64,000 nucleotides of DNA from Umezawaea sp036375055 (GTDB taxonomy: Bacteria; Actinomycetota; Actinomycetes; Mycobacteriales; Pseudonocardiaceae). The stretch spans positions 1-64,000 of the forward strand of contig NZ_DASUSQ010000007.1 of the NCBI RefSeq assembly GCF_036375055.1, given 5' to 3'. The notes beneath the pieces were generated by a model. That model did not search any database, was not told the DNA's origin, and was given only the letters and a program-made list of their open reading frames with translations. Position numbers and translations under genes: made by a program. This document shows, one piece after another, positions 18,497-27,045 of this stretch. How positions within the stretch are numbered: the stretch's first letter is position 1; each line of letters begins with the position of its first letter.

Positions 18497-18509
18497 GACA
18501 ACCGTTACC
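18497..18509. promoter_or_regulatory. Zur-box-like dyad D
   Basis: GACAACCGTTACC, a weaker match to GAYAATNRTTRTC, 64 bp before the znuA-like start. With dyad E it probably forms a double site for the divergent transporter and methyltransferase genes. Confidence 0.55.
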
Positions 18510-18553
18510 AATAGACTGAGTGGACCGACACACAGCGGCCATCCGGCCCTGTT

Positions 18554-18566
18554 GACAATGATTGCC
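18554..18566. promoter_or_regulatory. Zur-box-like dyad E
   Basis: GACAATGATTGCC, one mismatch from GAYAATNRTTRTC, 57 bp from dyad D in the same divergent promoter region. The first six bases after the TT form TTGACA, so the box may overlap a -35 element. Confidence 0.65.
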
Positions 18567-18738
18567 GTTGGCAACACTGATGATGTCGCATCACGTCGCT
18601 CCCCCCCGCGACGGCGGCCGTCGTGCCGCGGTGCCGTCTCCTCCCCGTGACGGCACCGCGGTCGCCCGCCCGACGGGGCCGAGACCGCGAAGACCCACCG
18701 CCACCGGCGCCGCGACACCGGGGAACGGAACAAAGCCC

Positions 18739-19605
18739 ATGGCCTCCACGTCGAACGACCGCCGCAATCCCACAGGTCCGTCCACGGAGAACCCGGCCGA
18801 GGCCGAGGCGGTTTTCCTCGACGCCCACCTCGCGCTGCTCGCCGATCTGCCTGTTCGACATGGTGACGCGGTGGCGGACATCGGCCCCGGCGCGGGTTCG
18901 GTCACAGTGGCCCTGGCCCGCGCGGTGGGCGCCTCCGGCCGGGTCTACGCGGTGGACCACGACCCGGAGATGCTCGAGGCGGTGGCGCGGGCAGCACGTG
19001 CGGCCGGTGTGGCGGAGCGTGTTGTGCTGATCCACCACGACCTGGACGACGGTCCGCCACCCCTGCCGGAGCCGGTGGCGGCGGTGTGGTCGTCGACGTG
19101 CGTTCACCATGCGTTGGACTGGCGCGCCGCCGTCGCCGGACTCGCCGAACTCCTGAGTCCCGGCGGCGTGCTCGCGCTGGCCGAGGGCGGACTGCCCGCG
19201 CGCTGCTTGCCCTGGGACGTCGGAGCGGGGCGGCCCGGCCTGGAGATCCGCTTGGACGAGGCGCACAACCGCTGGTTCACCGACTGGTTCGAACACCGAC
19301 CAGGGGTGACGCGGCCGGACCGGGGCTGGGTGGACCTCCTCGCCGACGCGGGCCTGGTCGACGTCGGCAGCCGCAGCGCGCTGGTCGACGTGCCGACGCC
19401 GCTGCCCGAGGACGAGCGTGCCGCGGTCGTGCGCGAATTGGCCGCGCGGGTCGATCGGGCACGGCGGTTCCTCACCGAGGATGACGTCGAGGCGTGGTCG
19501 CGCCTGCTCGATCCCGCTGACCCGGCGTGGTTGGGCAGCCGCACGGATCTCGCGCTCCTCACCGCTCCCACGGTGCACCGGGGCCGGGCGCCGGACCGCA
19601 CGTAA
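18739..19605 (+). CDS. Class I SAM-dependent methyltransferase (Zur-linked, third)
   Basis: 288 aa. SAM motif AVADIGPGAGSVTVALAR, acidic strand YAVDHDPEML, then LLSPGGVLALAEGG. Methyltransferase-25/31-like; substrate unknown. The frame stays open upstream to about 18562, but the extension is low-complexity and would overlap dyad E, so ATG 18739 is preferred although its ribosome site is weak. It is divergent from the znuA-like gene and presumably repressed by zinc-bound Zur. Confidence 0.8.
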   Translation: MASTSNDRRNPTGPSTENPAEAEAVFLDAHLALLADLPVRHGDAVADIGPGAGSVTVALARAVGASGRVYAVDHDPEMLEAVARAARAAGVAERVVLIHHDLDDGPPPLPEPVAAVWSSTCVHHALDWRAAVAGLAELLSPGGVLALAEGGLPARCLPWDVGAGRPGLEIRLDEAHNRWFTDWFEHRPGVTRPDRGWVDLLADAGLVDVGSRSALVDVPTPLPEDERAAVVRELAARVDRARRFLTEDDVEAWSRLLDPADPAWLGSRTDLALLTAPTVHRGRAPDRT

Positions 19606-19713
19606 CCGAGGACATCGTGAAGCACCAGCGTGATCACGCGGGGTCATCGCGACGGCGCTTCACGCCCGGATGTCGACCTCGTGCTGGGTGGGACTGATCC
19701 ATTCGGTCGTATT

Positions 19714-19726
19714 GATAATGATTATC
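19714..19726. promoter_or_regulatory. Zur-box-like dyad F
   Basis: GATAATGATTATC is a perfect palindrome and the best instance of the block's motif. It lies 64 bp upstream of the two secreted surface-domain genes. Confidence 0.85.
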
Positions 19727-19789
19727 GTGTGCAACACTACCGCTGCGGTCCACCCGGACCGCGAACCCGCACGATGGGAGTGCACACCC

Positions 19790-20437
19790 GTGCGCACGAC
19801 TGCACACATCGCTTTGCTCCTGGCCGCGGCGACCGGCCTCACCGGCCTCGCCGCCGCACCCGCCACCGCGACACCGGTCACCGTCATCAACTCCGGCCAC
19901 GTCGACGTCTTCGGCGTGGCCTTCGAGGACGGCGCGTTCGACCTGCACGTCCACGACGAGGGCGCCGAAGCGGAGTACGCCCCGTCCGAGGTCCTCCTGG
20001 TGGCCGAATCCGCGGCGCGCACGACCGTGCCCGCCGACCCCGCCTACGCCTTCCTCGGCGCCCCCGGCCGTCCGGTATGGGTGTTGCCGCAGGTGCAGGA
20101 CCCGAACCTGCTGTGGCCCGGCATCGCCGCCGAGGAGATCGAGCCCGGCGTCTTCGTCGACGGCACGCTGCGCCTGAAGGTCCAGCGCGTGCGGGGTCCC
20201 GGCGACTTCAGCATCTTCACCACCGACGCCGTCGGCGCGCCGACCGTCCTGGTGGACAGCGGCAACGGTCTGCCCGACCGCATCGATCTGGTCGCGGGCG
20301 ATCACCAGCACGCGAACTGGGCGTTCGAGGCCGCGGGCACCTACAAGGTCACCGTCCGCGCTTCGGGGACCCTCGCCGCCACCGGCGAGAAGGTCGTGTC
20401 CGAGCCCGCCACCTACAGCTTCAAGGTGAACCGATGA
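19790..20437 (+). CDS. Secreted single choice-of-anchor M domain protein
   Basis: 215 aa from GTG 19790. Signal peptide ending near APATATPVT, then one anchored-repeat domain: SGHVDVFGVAFED, PAYAFLGAPGRPVWVLPQVQ, LLWPGIA, DSGNGLPDR, GDHQHANWAFEAAGTY. No linker, membrane helix or sorting signal, so it should be released or wall-associated non-covalently. Directly downstream of dyad F and overlapping the next gene by 4 bases, making a two-gene zinc-starvation operon. Confidence 0.85.
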   Translation: MRTTAHIALLLAAATGLTGLAAAPATATPVTVINSGHVDVFGVAFEDGAFDLHVHDEGAEAEYAPSEVLLVAESAARTTVPADPAYAFLGAPGRPVWVLPQVQDPNLLWPGIAAEEIEPGVFVDGTLRLKVQRVRGPGDFSIFTTDAVGAPTVLVDSGNGLPDRIDLVAGDHQHANWAFEAAGTYKVTVRASGTLAATGEKVVSEPATYSFKVNR

Positions 20438-21069
20438 TCGCCCGCCTCGCCGCCGCCGCGCTCGCCGCCGGAATCGCCCTGCTCACCACCGGCACGGCCC
20501 ACGCGGCCGTCACCCTGTCCTCCGGCCACGTCGACGCACTCGACGTGGACTGGACCGGCAGCGCGCTGACCCTCGACGTCCGCGACTCCACGGTCTCCCC
20601 CGCCGTCGACCGCGACCCGTCGACGGTGACGTTCAACGCCGTCTCGGCGAGCCGGACCACGGTGCCCTCCAGCGCCGCTTACTCGTTCCTGGGCACGCCC
20701 GGTTCCCCGGTGTGGATCCTGCCGCAGAGCCAGGTCAGCGGAATCCTGTGGCCGGGCTTCGACACCGCGGGCGTTCCCAGCGGCGTTCTGCAGGGCAACA
20801 CTCTGACCGTGAAGCTGGTCTCGGTCACCGGGCCCGCCGACTTCTCCGTCTACACCACGAGTTCCTTCGGCACCCCGACCGTGTGGTTCGACAGCGGCAA
20901 CGGACTGCCCGACACCCGCTCGTTGGCGGTCAACACCCACGCCCACGCCAACTGGGCGTTCGAGGCGGCGGGCACCTACACCGCCGTCTTCGAGATCACC
21001 GCCACCAAGGCCGCGGGCGGCACGGTCACCAGCGGTCAGAAGAGCTACACGTTCACCGTGCAGCTCTGA
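20434..21069 (+). CDS. Secreted single choice-of-anchor M domain protein
   Basis: 211 aa. Signal peptide LLTTGTAHAAVTL, then one domain with SGHVDALDVDW, AAYSFLGTPGSPVWILPQ, ILWPGFDTAG, WFDSGNGLPDTRS and NTHAHANWAFEAAGTY. It is a diverged tandem duplicate of the preceding gene (shared FLGxPGxPVW, DSGNGLPD and HANWAFEAAGTY). ATG 20434 overlaps the upstream TGA, indicating coupling. Confidence 0.85.
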   Translation: MIARLAAAALAAGIALLTTGTAHAAVTLSSGHVDALDVDWTGSALTLDVRDSTVSPAVDRDPSTVTFNAVSASRTTVPSSAAYSFLGTPGSPVWILPQSQVSGILWPGFDTAGVPSGVLQGNTLTVKLVSVTGPADFSVYTTSSFGTPTVWFDSGNGLPDTRSLAVNTHAHANWAFEAAGTYTAVFEITATKAAGGTVTSGQKSYTFTVQL

Positions 21070-21109
21070 TCTGACCGCTTACAGGAACAACTTCCTCGCA
21101 GGGAAGCCG

Positions 21110-21143
21110 GGTCCGCGGCACCGTTTCGACGGTGTCGCGGACC
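21110..21143. terminator. 15-bp stem, TTCG tetraloop hairpin
   Basis: GGTCCGCGGCACCGT pairs with ACGGTGTCGCGGACC (one mismatch) around a stable TTCG loop, between the surface-protein operon and the convergent His-rich gene. Confidence 0.65.
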
Positions 21144-21239
21144 TTCGTGGTCGCTGCTGCGGCCGCTCTGTCCGCGAACGATCGACACCAAGCACGGGGC
21201 GTCAACACGACGCCCGCATGCGGGGTTCGTCCTTGCCGG

Positions 21240-21527
21240 TCAGTGCTCGTCGTAGTGCTCGCCGTGCGCGGCGTGGCGGTGACCGTCGTGCACGTAGTCG
21301 GTGTGGTCGCCGTGCGGGACCGCCACATGGCCACAGCCCTCGCCGTGGGCGTGGTCGTGGGCGTCGTGGGCACCGGGTTCGCAGTCGTCGAAGTGACCGT
21401 CGTGCGCGCGGTGGAGATGGCCGTCGTGGGCGTAGTCAACGTGGTCCTCGTGCGGAACGGAAACGTGACCGCACCCCTCGCCGTGGACGTGCCCGTGATC
21501 GGTGTGCTCGAGATGTGCCGTGGTCAT
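21240..21527 (-). CDS. His-rich zinc-binding peptide, two repeats
   Basis: 95 aa, more than a quarter His, with Asp and Glu. Two tandem units each contain HGEGCGHV(S/A)VPH, then DHxDYxHDGHxHxxH, ending EHYDEH. No signal peptide or membrane segment, so it is cytosolic. Homologous short proteins in Streptomyces are often mislabelled as zinc transporter permease; the sequence instead suggests zinc buffering or handover. Divergent from the cobW-like gene at 21696 with dyad G between them. Confidence 0.85.
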   Translation of the reverse strand: MTTAHLEHTDHGHVHGEGCGHVSVPHEDHVDYAHDGHLHRAHDGHFDDCEPGAHDAHDHAHGEGCGHVAVPHGDHTDYVHDGHRHAAHGEHYDEH

Positions 21528-21662
21528 GATCGACCGCCTTCCCACTTCGCTTATAACGCCCTCACCCGGACGCCTCAGCATCGATAACTGAACGTAACGA
21601 GATATTAGGCCATGCGCATGAATGACGCAGACCGAGAACTCGATCAGCCCAAGCCGTTCATT

Positions 21663-21679
21663 GAAATGAAAATCATTTC
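21663..21679. promoter_or_regulatory. Zur-box-like dyad G
   Basis: GAAATGAAAATCATTTC is a perfect 7-3-7 palindrome, 16 bases before the degenerate cobW gene and 135 before the His-rich gene on the other strand. Confidence 0.8.
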
Positions 21680-21695
21680 TATTTATGCTGTCGGC

Positions 21696-22781
21696 ATGGA
21701 GAACTCGGTGATGCTGGTGGCCGGACTCGGTGAGCACAGCGTCGCCGAGGAGGTGTGGCGAGCCACCGCCGGCTCCACCCTGGTCCGCCACGACCTGAGC
21801 AGGCTCGCCGACGGGATCGTGCACCGCTGGATCGACGGACTGCTCACCGAACTGCGTCTGGAACACGGGTGCGTGTCGTGCACCATGAGGCTGGACCTGA
21901 TCCCCCTGCTGCGAACCCTGCCAGGCCCTGTGGTCGTGCACCTGGACCCGGCCCTGGAGCCCGAGGCGGTGTGCCTGGCCTTGGAGGGCGAACCGGTTCG
22001 CGTGGACGCCGTGGTCACCGTCGTGGACCGGGCGACCTGGCTGGCCGACGCGACCGGCCACGACTCCTTGGCCGGTCGCGGCCTGAGTGCCGCCCCCGGT
22101 GACCGCCGCACCGTGTCGCAACTGGTCGTGGGCCAAGCCGAGTTCGCCGACGCGCTGGTCCTCACCGGACCGTCGGGCGATGACCGGATCGAGGCGGTCC
22201 TGGACCGCCTCAACCCCTCGGCACCCCGGCAGGAGGTGGCGCACCTGCACGTGCCGACGCTCCTGGCCGCGATCGACCGCGACGCTCGGCGCGGTGAGGT
22301 GGACGACCTGTTCAGTCCTCTCCTGCGCGGCCGACCGCCCCTCGAGGCCGCACACGGCGTGCACCTGACGCACTTCACCGCCCGCCGCCCCTTCCATCCC
22401 GCGCGCCTGCACCGCACACTGGTCGCCCTCGCCCAAGGCGTGGTGCGCATTCGCGGCCGCGTGTGGCTCGCCAGCCGTCACGACACCGCGCTGTGGCTGG
22501 AAGCCGCGGGCCGGGCGATGCGCATGGCCGACGCGGGCCCTTGGCTCACGACCGCCGGCACCTCGCCCGACACGGACGCCCGCCACGCGGACCTCACCGT
22601 GGGTCAGGAGCTTCACCCTGGCGACCGTGAACAGGAACTGGTGATCATCGCCCACCGCTCGTCGAGCGAGGTGATCACCTCCGCGCTGCGCGAAGCGCTG
22701 ATCACCGACGAGGAGGCGGCACTGGCCGGGGAACTGCGCTTCGCCGACCCCTTTCCCGGCGCGCACGAAAAGCAGTCCTGA
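21696..22781 (+). CDS. Degenerate CobW-like protein, second copy
   Basis: 361 aa, a close paralogue of 8095-9192: VMLVAGLGEHSVAEEVW in place of the Walker A loop, GCVSCTMRLDLIPLL, VVVHLDPALEPEAVCLAL and LVLTGPSGDD where NKxD should be. The CobW C-terminal domain (RRPFHPARLHRTL, RVWLASRHDTALWLEAAG, REQELVIIAHR) is intact. ATG 21696 is chosen by alignment and because earlier codons lie in dyad G. Both copies lost the same GTPase residues but kept a long conserved sequence, suggesting selection for a GTP-independent role. Confidence 0.82.
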   Translation: MENSVMLVAGLGEHSVAEEVWRATAGSTLVRHDLSRLADGIVHRWIDGLLTELRLEHGCVSCTMRLDLIPLLRTLPGPVVVHLDPALEPEAVCLALEGEPVRVDAVVTVVDRATWLADATGHDSLAGRGLSAAPGDRRTVSQLVVGQAEFADALVLTGPSGDDRIEAVLDRLNPSAPRQEVAHLHVPTLLAAIDRDARRGEVDDLFSPLLRGRPPLEAAHGVHLTHFTARRPFHPARLHRTLVALAQGVVRIRGRVWLASRHDTALWLEAAGRAMRMADAGPWLTTAGTSPDTDARHADLTVGQELHPGDREQELVIIAHRSSSEVITSALREALITDEEAALAGELRFADPFPGAHEKQS

Positions 22782-23774
22782 CCGCCGGCGCGGTTGTCGT
22801 AATCAGGGCGCGGGGCGTGCCCGCGGCGGACTCGACGGGTTTCGTGCTCGCGCGCAGCACGCGGAGCCTCCGCCGGACGCGCCACAGTGCGACGAGGACG
22901 CCCACGAGCAGAACCGCGGCGGCCAGCATCGTCCAGGACACCGCCCAGAGCGTGGTGTCCGCCGAGGCCGGCTCCACCGTGCCCGCCAAGTCCTGGGTGG
23001 CCGAGGTGACGGGCTCGGCCCGCACGTGGACGTCCAGCGGTCCGAGCGGCCAGACGCCGGTCACAGTGTGGGTCAGCGTCACGGCGTTGCCGGGCAGCAG
23101 TTCGGGCAGCACATCGCCCGTGGTCGCGCGTTCGGAGAGGCCGAACAGCGCGCTCACTTCGACGGACGGGCGCAGCGCGAGGCGCAGGTTGCCGTCGTTG
23201 ACGACCGTGTAGGTCACATCGACCGCACCGGTACCAACGGGGTTGAGCGTTCCCCGGTACACGGCGGTGGGCGACTCGACGCGCACGGAGGGGACGACCG
23301 AGCCCGCGACACGGACGAAGAGCCTGCTGCCGACTCGGCGTTCGACCTCCACGGGTGTGTCGCCGGAGGAGACCAGCGCGGCGACGAGACCGCCGACATG
23401 GTCACCGGGTTCGGCGTCGGCGGGAACGGTGATGCTGAAGGGCACGACCACCGTGCCCGCGGGGGGATGACTACCACGGGCGAGGCGAGCGACACCCAGT
23501 TGCCGACCATTGTGGACGGTTCGTCCCTGGCGAGCAGGTCGAACCCGCCGGTGCCAGTGTTGACCGCGTCGCCCGCGTAGAGGTCGACGGAGAGGTCGCT
23601 CGCGCCGAGGTTGCGCACGGCCAGGTGGTCGTCGTACCGCATGCCGGGCTCGACGACGTAGTCGAAGCGCGGGCGACCGTCCGGCCCTGCCGCCGAGGCG
23701 GGCGCGACCGACCAGGTCAGCCGCTCGGCGCCCGCCTGCGGGCCCGGCTGGGCACCGACCGGTGTTCGGTCAAG
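22702..23774 (-). pseudogene. DUF916-type surface protein, 5'-truncated and frameshifted
   Basis: The reverse frames give a DUF916/WxL peptidoglycan-binding-like protein: LTWSVAPASAAGPDGRPRFDYV, HLAVRNLGASDLSVDLYAGDA, then TVVVPFSITVPADAEPGDHVGG, a C-terminal membrane helix (WTMLAAAVLLVGVLVALW) and basic tail. The signal peptide and start are missing: an in-frame stop lies just above 23774. A frameshift falls at the run of six G at 23461-23466; seven would restore the frame. Its 3' end overlaps the convergent cobW-like gene. Confidence 0.7.
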
Positions 23775-23780
23775 CGGTCA

Positions 23781-24194
23781 CTACCGATTTGTGCCTGCCA
23801 GGACGTGCAGCGGTTCGGGGTCGCGTGCGGCCAGGTAGCGACAACTCTGCGGTGGCTGGAAGTCGGCGTGATCGCGAAGCCACCGCAATGCATAGGGATC
23901 CGGGAGTTGCCGCGGCGATGTGACGGTCAGCGCGCAGCCCGATTCGGCTACGGCCAAGTACACGTCGAACTCGGCTCGGGTAAGGCCAAGATTCTTGCCA
24001 TGGCGCCGCCACAAGGCGTTGGGTCGGTCGACGTCGACCGCGTCAAGGGTGGCGAGCCCTACAACGGACATCACTGGCGAGCTGGCGTAGATGATGATCG
24101 TGGTTCCCGGTACCGCGGATACCCGGATCCGGCGCAACTCGACAGTCTTGGATCCTTCGAGGATCGCCTCGGCGAACCGAGGACGCAACGACAT
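23781..24194 (-). CDS. ASCH-domain protein
   Basis: 137 aa. SLRPRFAEAILEGSKTVELRRIRV is the typical ASCH beginning, followed by GTTIIIYASSPV and VVGLATLDAVDVD. ASCH domains bind RNA or cleave modified nucleotides; the specific role here is unknown. ATG 24194 overlaps the stop of the upstream PIN-domain gene, so the pair was a two-gene unit, perhaps toxin-antitoxin-like. Confidence 0.7.
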   Translation of the reverse strand: MSLRPRFAEAILEGSKTVELRRIRVSAVPGTTIIIYASSPVMSVVGLATLDAVDVDRPNALWRRHGKNLGLTRAEFDVYLAVAESGCALTVTSPRQLPDPYALRWLRDHADFQPPQSCRYLAARDPEPLHVLAGTNR

Positions 24195-24715
24195 CAGCAG
24201 CGGCCTGGTGGTGGGTATCCCCACCGCTCATACGCGTGCTTGACGTCCGCGTCTTGGCCAAGGAACAGCAGTTCGCTGGCCGCACCATTGGCCTTCGCGA
24301 TGACATCACGAAGCCAAGCGGCGTCGCTGCCACCGGTCTTCACCTCCGGAGTGCTCTTAACCTTCGCAGGCCTGCGTTGCAGTATCTGATCCTTCAAGCC
24401 CTCCATCGCGCTTTGTCCAGTCAACGGGATGATCTCGACGTATCGGGTTGCCTTCAACCTTCCGAGGAAGGCCCCAATTAGCTCATCCCGGTCGACATAG
24501 AAGGGTTCAAGCCGAAGGAGAGGCAGCAATCCGGCCCTGCGCAGATGGCTCGCAGGGGTCCTGACGGCGCTGCGGGCGGTCGTCCACTGCTTGGCGAGGT
24601 GTTCCGCCTACTCCCATGCCACCGGCTCCGACACCCAGGTGAGGATGCCGATCTTGTCGAGATCCTTCGCGAGATCGGCAAGGCTGGCGATGTCCGGCCC
24701 GACGGCGCCATAGGC
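24194..24715 (-). pseudogene. PIN-domain nuclease gene with internal stop
   Basis: The reverse frame reads VVVDANAYGAVGPDIASLADLA (PIN first strand), LTWVSEPVAWE, then a TAG where Trp would fit, then AEHLAKQW and on to GGSDAAWLRDVIAKANG and LLFLGQDADVKHAYERWG, the acidic C-terminal PIN motif. All parts are in one frame, so the only lesion seen is the nonsense codon near 24608-24612. Downstream ASCH overlap shows an operon remnant. Confidence 0.6.
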
Positions 24716-24742
24716 GTTAGCATCCACAACGACGGCTCGGTT

Positions 24743-26080
24743 GATCAGGGAGTTCCGATAGATTCCGCAGAATCACTGTATCCATCCGGGACTCCACCTT
24801 GGCCATGCGCAAATCGTGCTACCGCTGTTTTTCAGTCACCACTATGTCACAATACGGCACCGCCAAGCTCATGGCGTCGATATCGAAGATGTCGTTGGGA
24901 CTCCAGCTTTTGGATGCATTGCGATGCTGCTCCGTCTTCAACAATGACGATACGGACGAGACGGGCATCGATCGCACAAACGCACGTACTGTTGCCCTGT
25001 CAACGAAAAGCGCCTCAATGTCAACACTTCCCCAATGCCGCAGCGCTTCCAACAAAGGGACCTTCAGTTCGATTCTGACTTCCTGCAGAGTGAGGAGGTC
25101 GCCGAGCTTTTGCCCTGTTCCCCACTCCGTGCTGTGATGACGCTGATGCTGATCGATTTCTGCTCTGCTCGCCGCGTATTGCCCTCTTGCGCGACGGCCT
25201 CCCGGTATCCTAGTTGCGCCAACTGCGGAAGGTCTGCGTCCGCAGGGCCACGGAGCATCCCGCGTTCAGCAAAGAGATCAGCTTCCATCATGAACTTGTC
25301 GAAAGCAGCGTTGCCCATACGTGCTCGAATAAAGTCGCTGGTGTCGCGACCATCAGTCTTGTTGCGAAGCGTGAAGCCACCCTTGATCCCGAACGCATGA
25401 CTGAAACCTCGGCCGAGCAGGTTGACGGTCGAGCACGGCTCCGCAGAAGGCCCAAGCCGAGCATCGAGCATTGTCTCGATTTCCAGTCTGATGACGGTTT
25501 GGCGATTGAGAAGAGCGCTGAAGCCTGATAGCTCCTCCATCACGTCAGCGAGCCGGCCGCGCTGAGCGGGGTCCTTGATTTTCGTCATTTCCATGTAGTG
25601 GGCGCTCGCTAGGACGAACACCGCCATTCCAGCTGCTCGCGCATGCCGACATGCGTCAAGGGCCAGCCGATAGCGCTCACCGTTGACGCTGCCGCTGGCT
25701 GCTTGGGACAGGTAGATCCAGTGGTTGAGATCGAGGTAGACCAGCTTTGGCGGGGCCGTCGGCCGCACCAGCGCCTGTGGCCACAGCAGATCCGGCAACT
25801 CGGCGGCGGGAGTGGGCATCTGGAGAGTGTCAACCAACCACCGCCGCTGGGTCTAACCGATTCGAGCACTCACGTTGCCGTGTCCTGCGTTCAGGTCCGT
25901 GCGCGGTGTTCGACGCTCATTCCGGCGATGGGTCGGTTTGGCAGCGGCGTTCGAGGAAGACAGTGTCGCGCCAACGGCCGTGGTACCGGACGATGCGGTA
26001 GCCCGCGCTGTGGCGCAGAGCGAGTCTGGCGCGATTCTCCGGGAAGATCGACGTTCGCAAGGTCCACAAGTCGTCCCTGC
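24743..26080. repeat. Direct repeat copy 2 flanking the zinc block
   Basis: Same orientation as 272-1630. Homology starts at GATCAGGGAGTTCCGA (copy 1: GACCAGGGAGTTCCGA) and runs through the PIN-like gene into the acetyltransferase remnant. This copy is the more damaged of the two. Confidence 0.8.
24770..25837 (-). pseudogene. Second copy of PIN-like gene, frameshifted and stopped
   Basis: The N-terminal 240 codons (25837 to about 25075) match the intact gene at 257-1366, including the LVYLDLNHWIYLSQA segment. The frame then shifts near 25060, and the C-terminal part continues in another frame (LKTEQHRNASKSWSPNDIFDID). A TAG follows VVTEKQR where the intact gene has Trp. Two independent lesions make it a pseudogene. 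Confidence 0.8.
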
Positions 26081-26090
26081 TCATCAGCGA
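25900..26090 (-). pseudogene. Second remnant of phosphinothricin-type acetyltransferase
   Basis: Only the C-terminal end remains: DLWTLRTSIFPENRARLALRH, SAGYRIVRYHGRWRDTVFLE. It corresponds to 1440-1630 of the first copy but stops abruptly where a SulP remnant begins. Confidence 0.6.
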
Positions 26091-26094
26091 CCTC

Positions 26095-26465
26095 ACCTTT
26101 GGACTCCGACCACGACGGGATTCCGACGTGCACCAGCAGGAGGACTGACCTCGGCTCGGTGAACGGTGAGCGCGCCGTGCATCTTCGCGCTGTGCTCGTC
26201 GAGCCCGATGATCTCCACGGTCTTGTCGCGTGCGGCGTGCTTGGTCGTGATCGCGTCCGCCGAAGAGGCGACCCAGGGCGTGCGCGGTGATGAGGTCGAT
26301 GACGACCTTGCCGGGGTCGCCCGCGTAGCCGAACTGGGTGACAAGGTCATCGCTGGAGGCGAAGAACAGTGCGCTGTTGACGGCGTGGACGACCTGTTCG
26401 CCGTCGGTGTCGACGGGCGTGGTCACCGCCGCCAGGCGTGCGACACGGCGAGCGATGGTCACCAT
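26095..26465 (-). pseudogene. SulP sulfate-transporter STAS-domain remnant
   Basis: Reverse frames contain VVHAVNSALFFASSDDLVTQF and GDPGKVVIDLITAH, then in a second frame DAITTKHAARDKTVEIIGL and DEHSAKMHGALT. These are the strands and helix of a SulP-type STAS domain. The membrane part is absent and there is a frameshift. Confidence 0.6.
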
Positions 26466-26482
26466 CGCGCAGGACGTCGCGT

Positions 26483-26990
26483 TCAGGACAGGCGCTCGAG
26501 GGCGTCAACGGCCACGGTGACACCGTCCTGTGCCCGAATCAGCTCGCCGAGGTGTTCGGCGCGTTCACGAAGGGCGACGTCGTTCACCACCCTGGCCAGC
26601 CGGTCGGCGGTGAGGTCCTGCTGCCGCAGCGGTGCGGGTGCGACGTCCACGGCGTGCATGCGGGCGGCCCAGTGCGGCTGGTCGGCGACGAACGGGCACA
26701 CCACCTGCGGGTGTCCGGACGCGAGGGCGGCGCCGGTGGCGCCGCTGCCTCCGTGGTGCACGATCGCGCTCATGCGGGGGAACAGCCAGTCGTGCAGGGC
26801 TTGGTCGATCACGAGCACATCGCCCGACTCCACCTCCGGTGCGATGCCACCCCACCCGGTGGCCACCACGGCCCGGACCCCGGACGTCCGGACCGCTTCG
26901 GCCACGAACGCCGCGGTGCGCTGAGCCCCTCGCCTGGCCATGCTGCCGAAGCCGAGTCGGAACGCAGCACAAGTCGCCCCGCGCCCTACG
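26483..26990 (-). pseudogene. C-terminal fragment of a GT1 glycosyltransferase
   Basis: About 165 codons resemble the second Rossmann half of the intact enzyme at 30809: LGFGSMARRGAQRTAAFV, VVATGWGG, VIDQALHDWLFPRMSAIVHHGG and HPQVVCPFVADQPHWA (nucleotide-sugar site with HHGGSGAT). The N-terminal acceptor half is missing; beyond about 26990 the frame runs into unrelated sequence near the monooxygenase 3' end. Confidence 0.65.
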
Positions 26991-27045
26991 GTGAAGCGGG
27001 ATCCCGTCCCGTCGGCGACTTCCTTTCCACAACATCGGGTCTGCG

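Noticed and set aside
21250..21500. Regular repeats suggestive of CRISPR
   Set aside because: The periodicity comes from codons of the His-rich peptide; there are no spacers.
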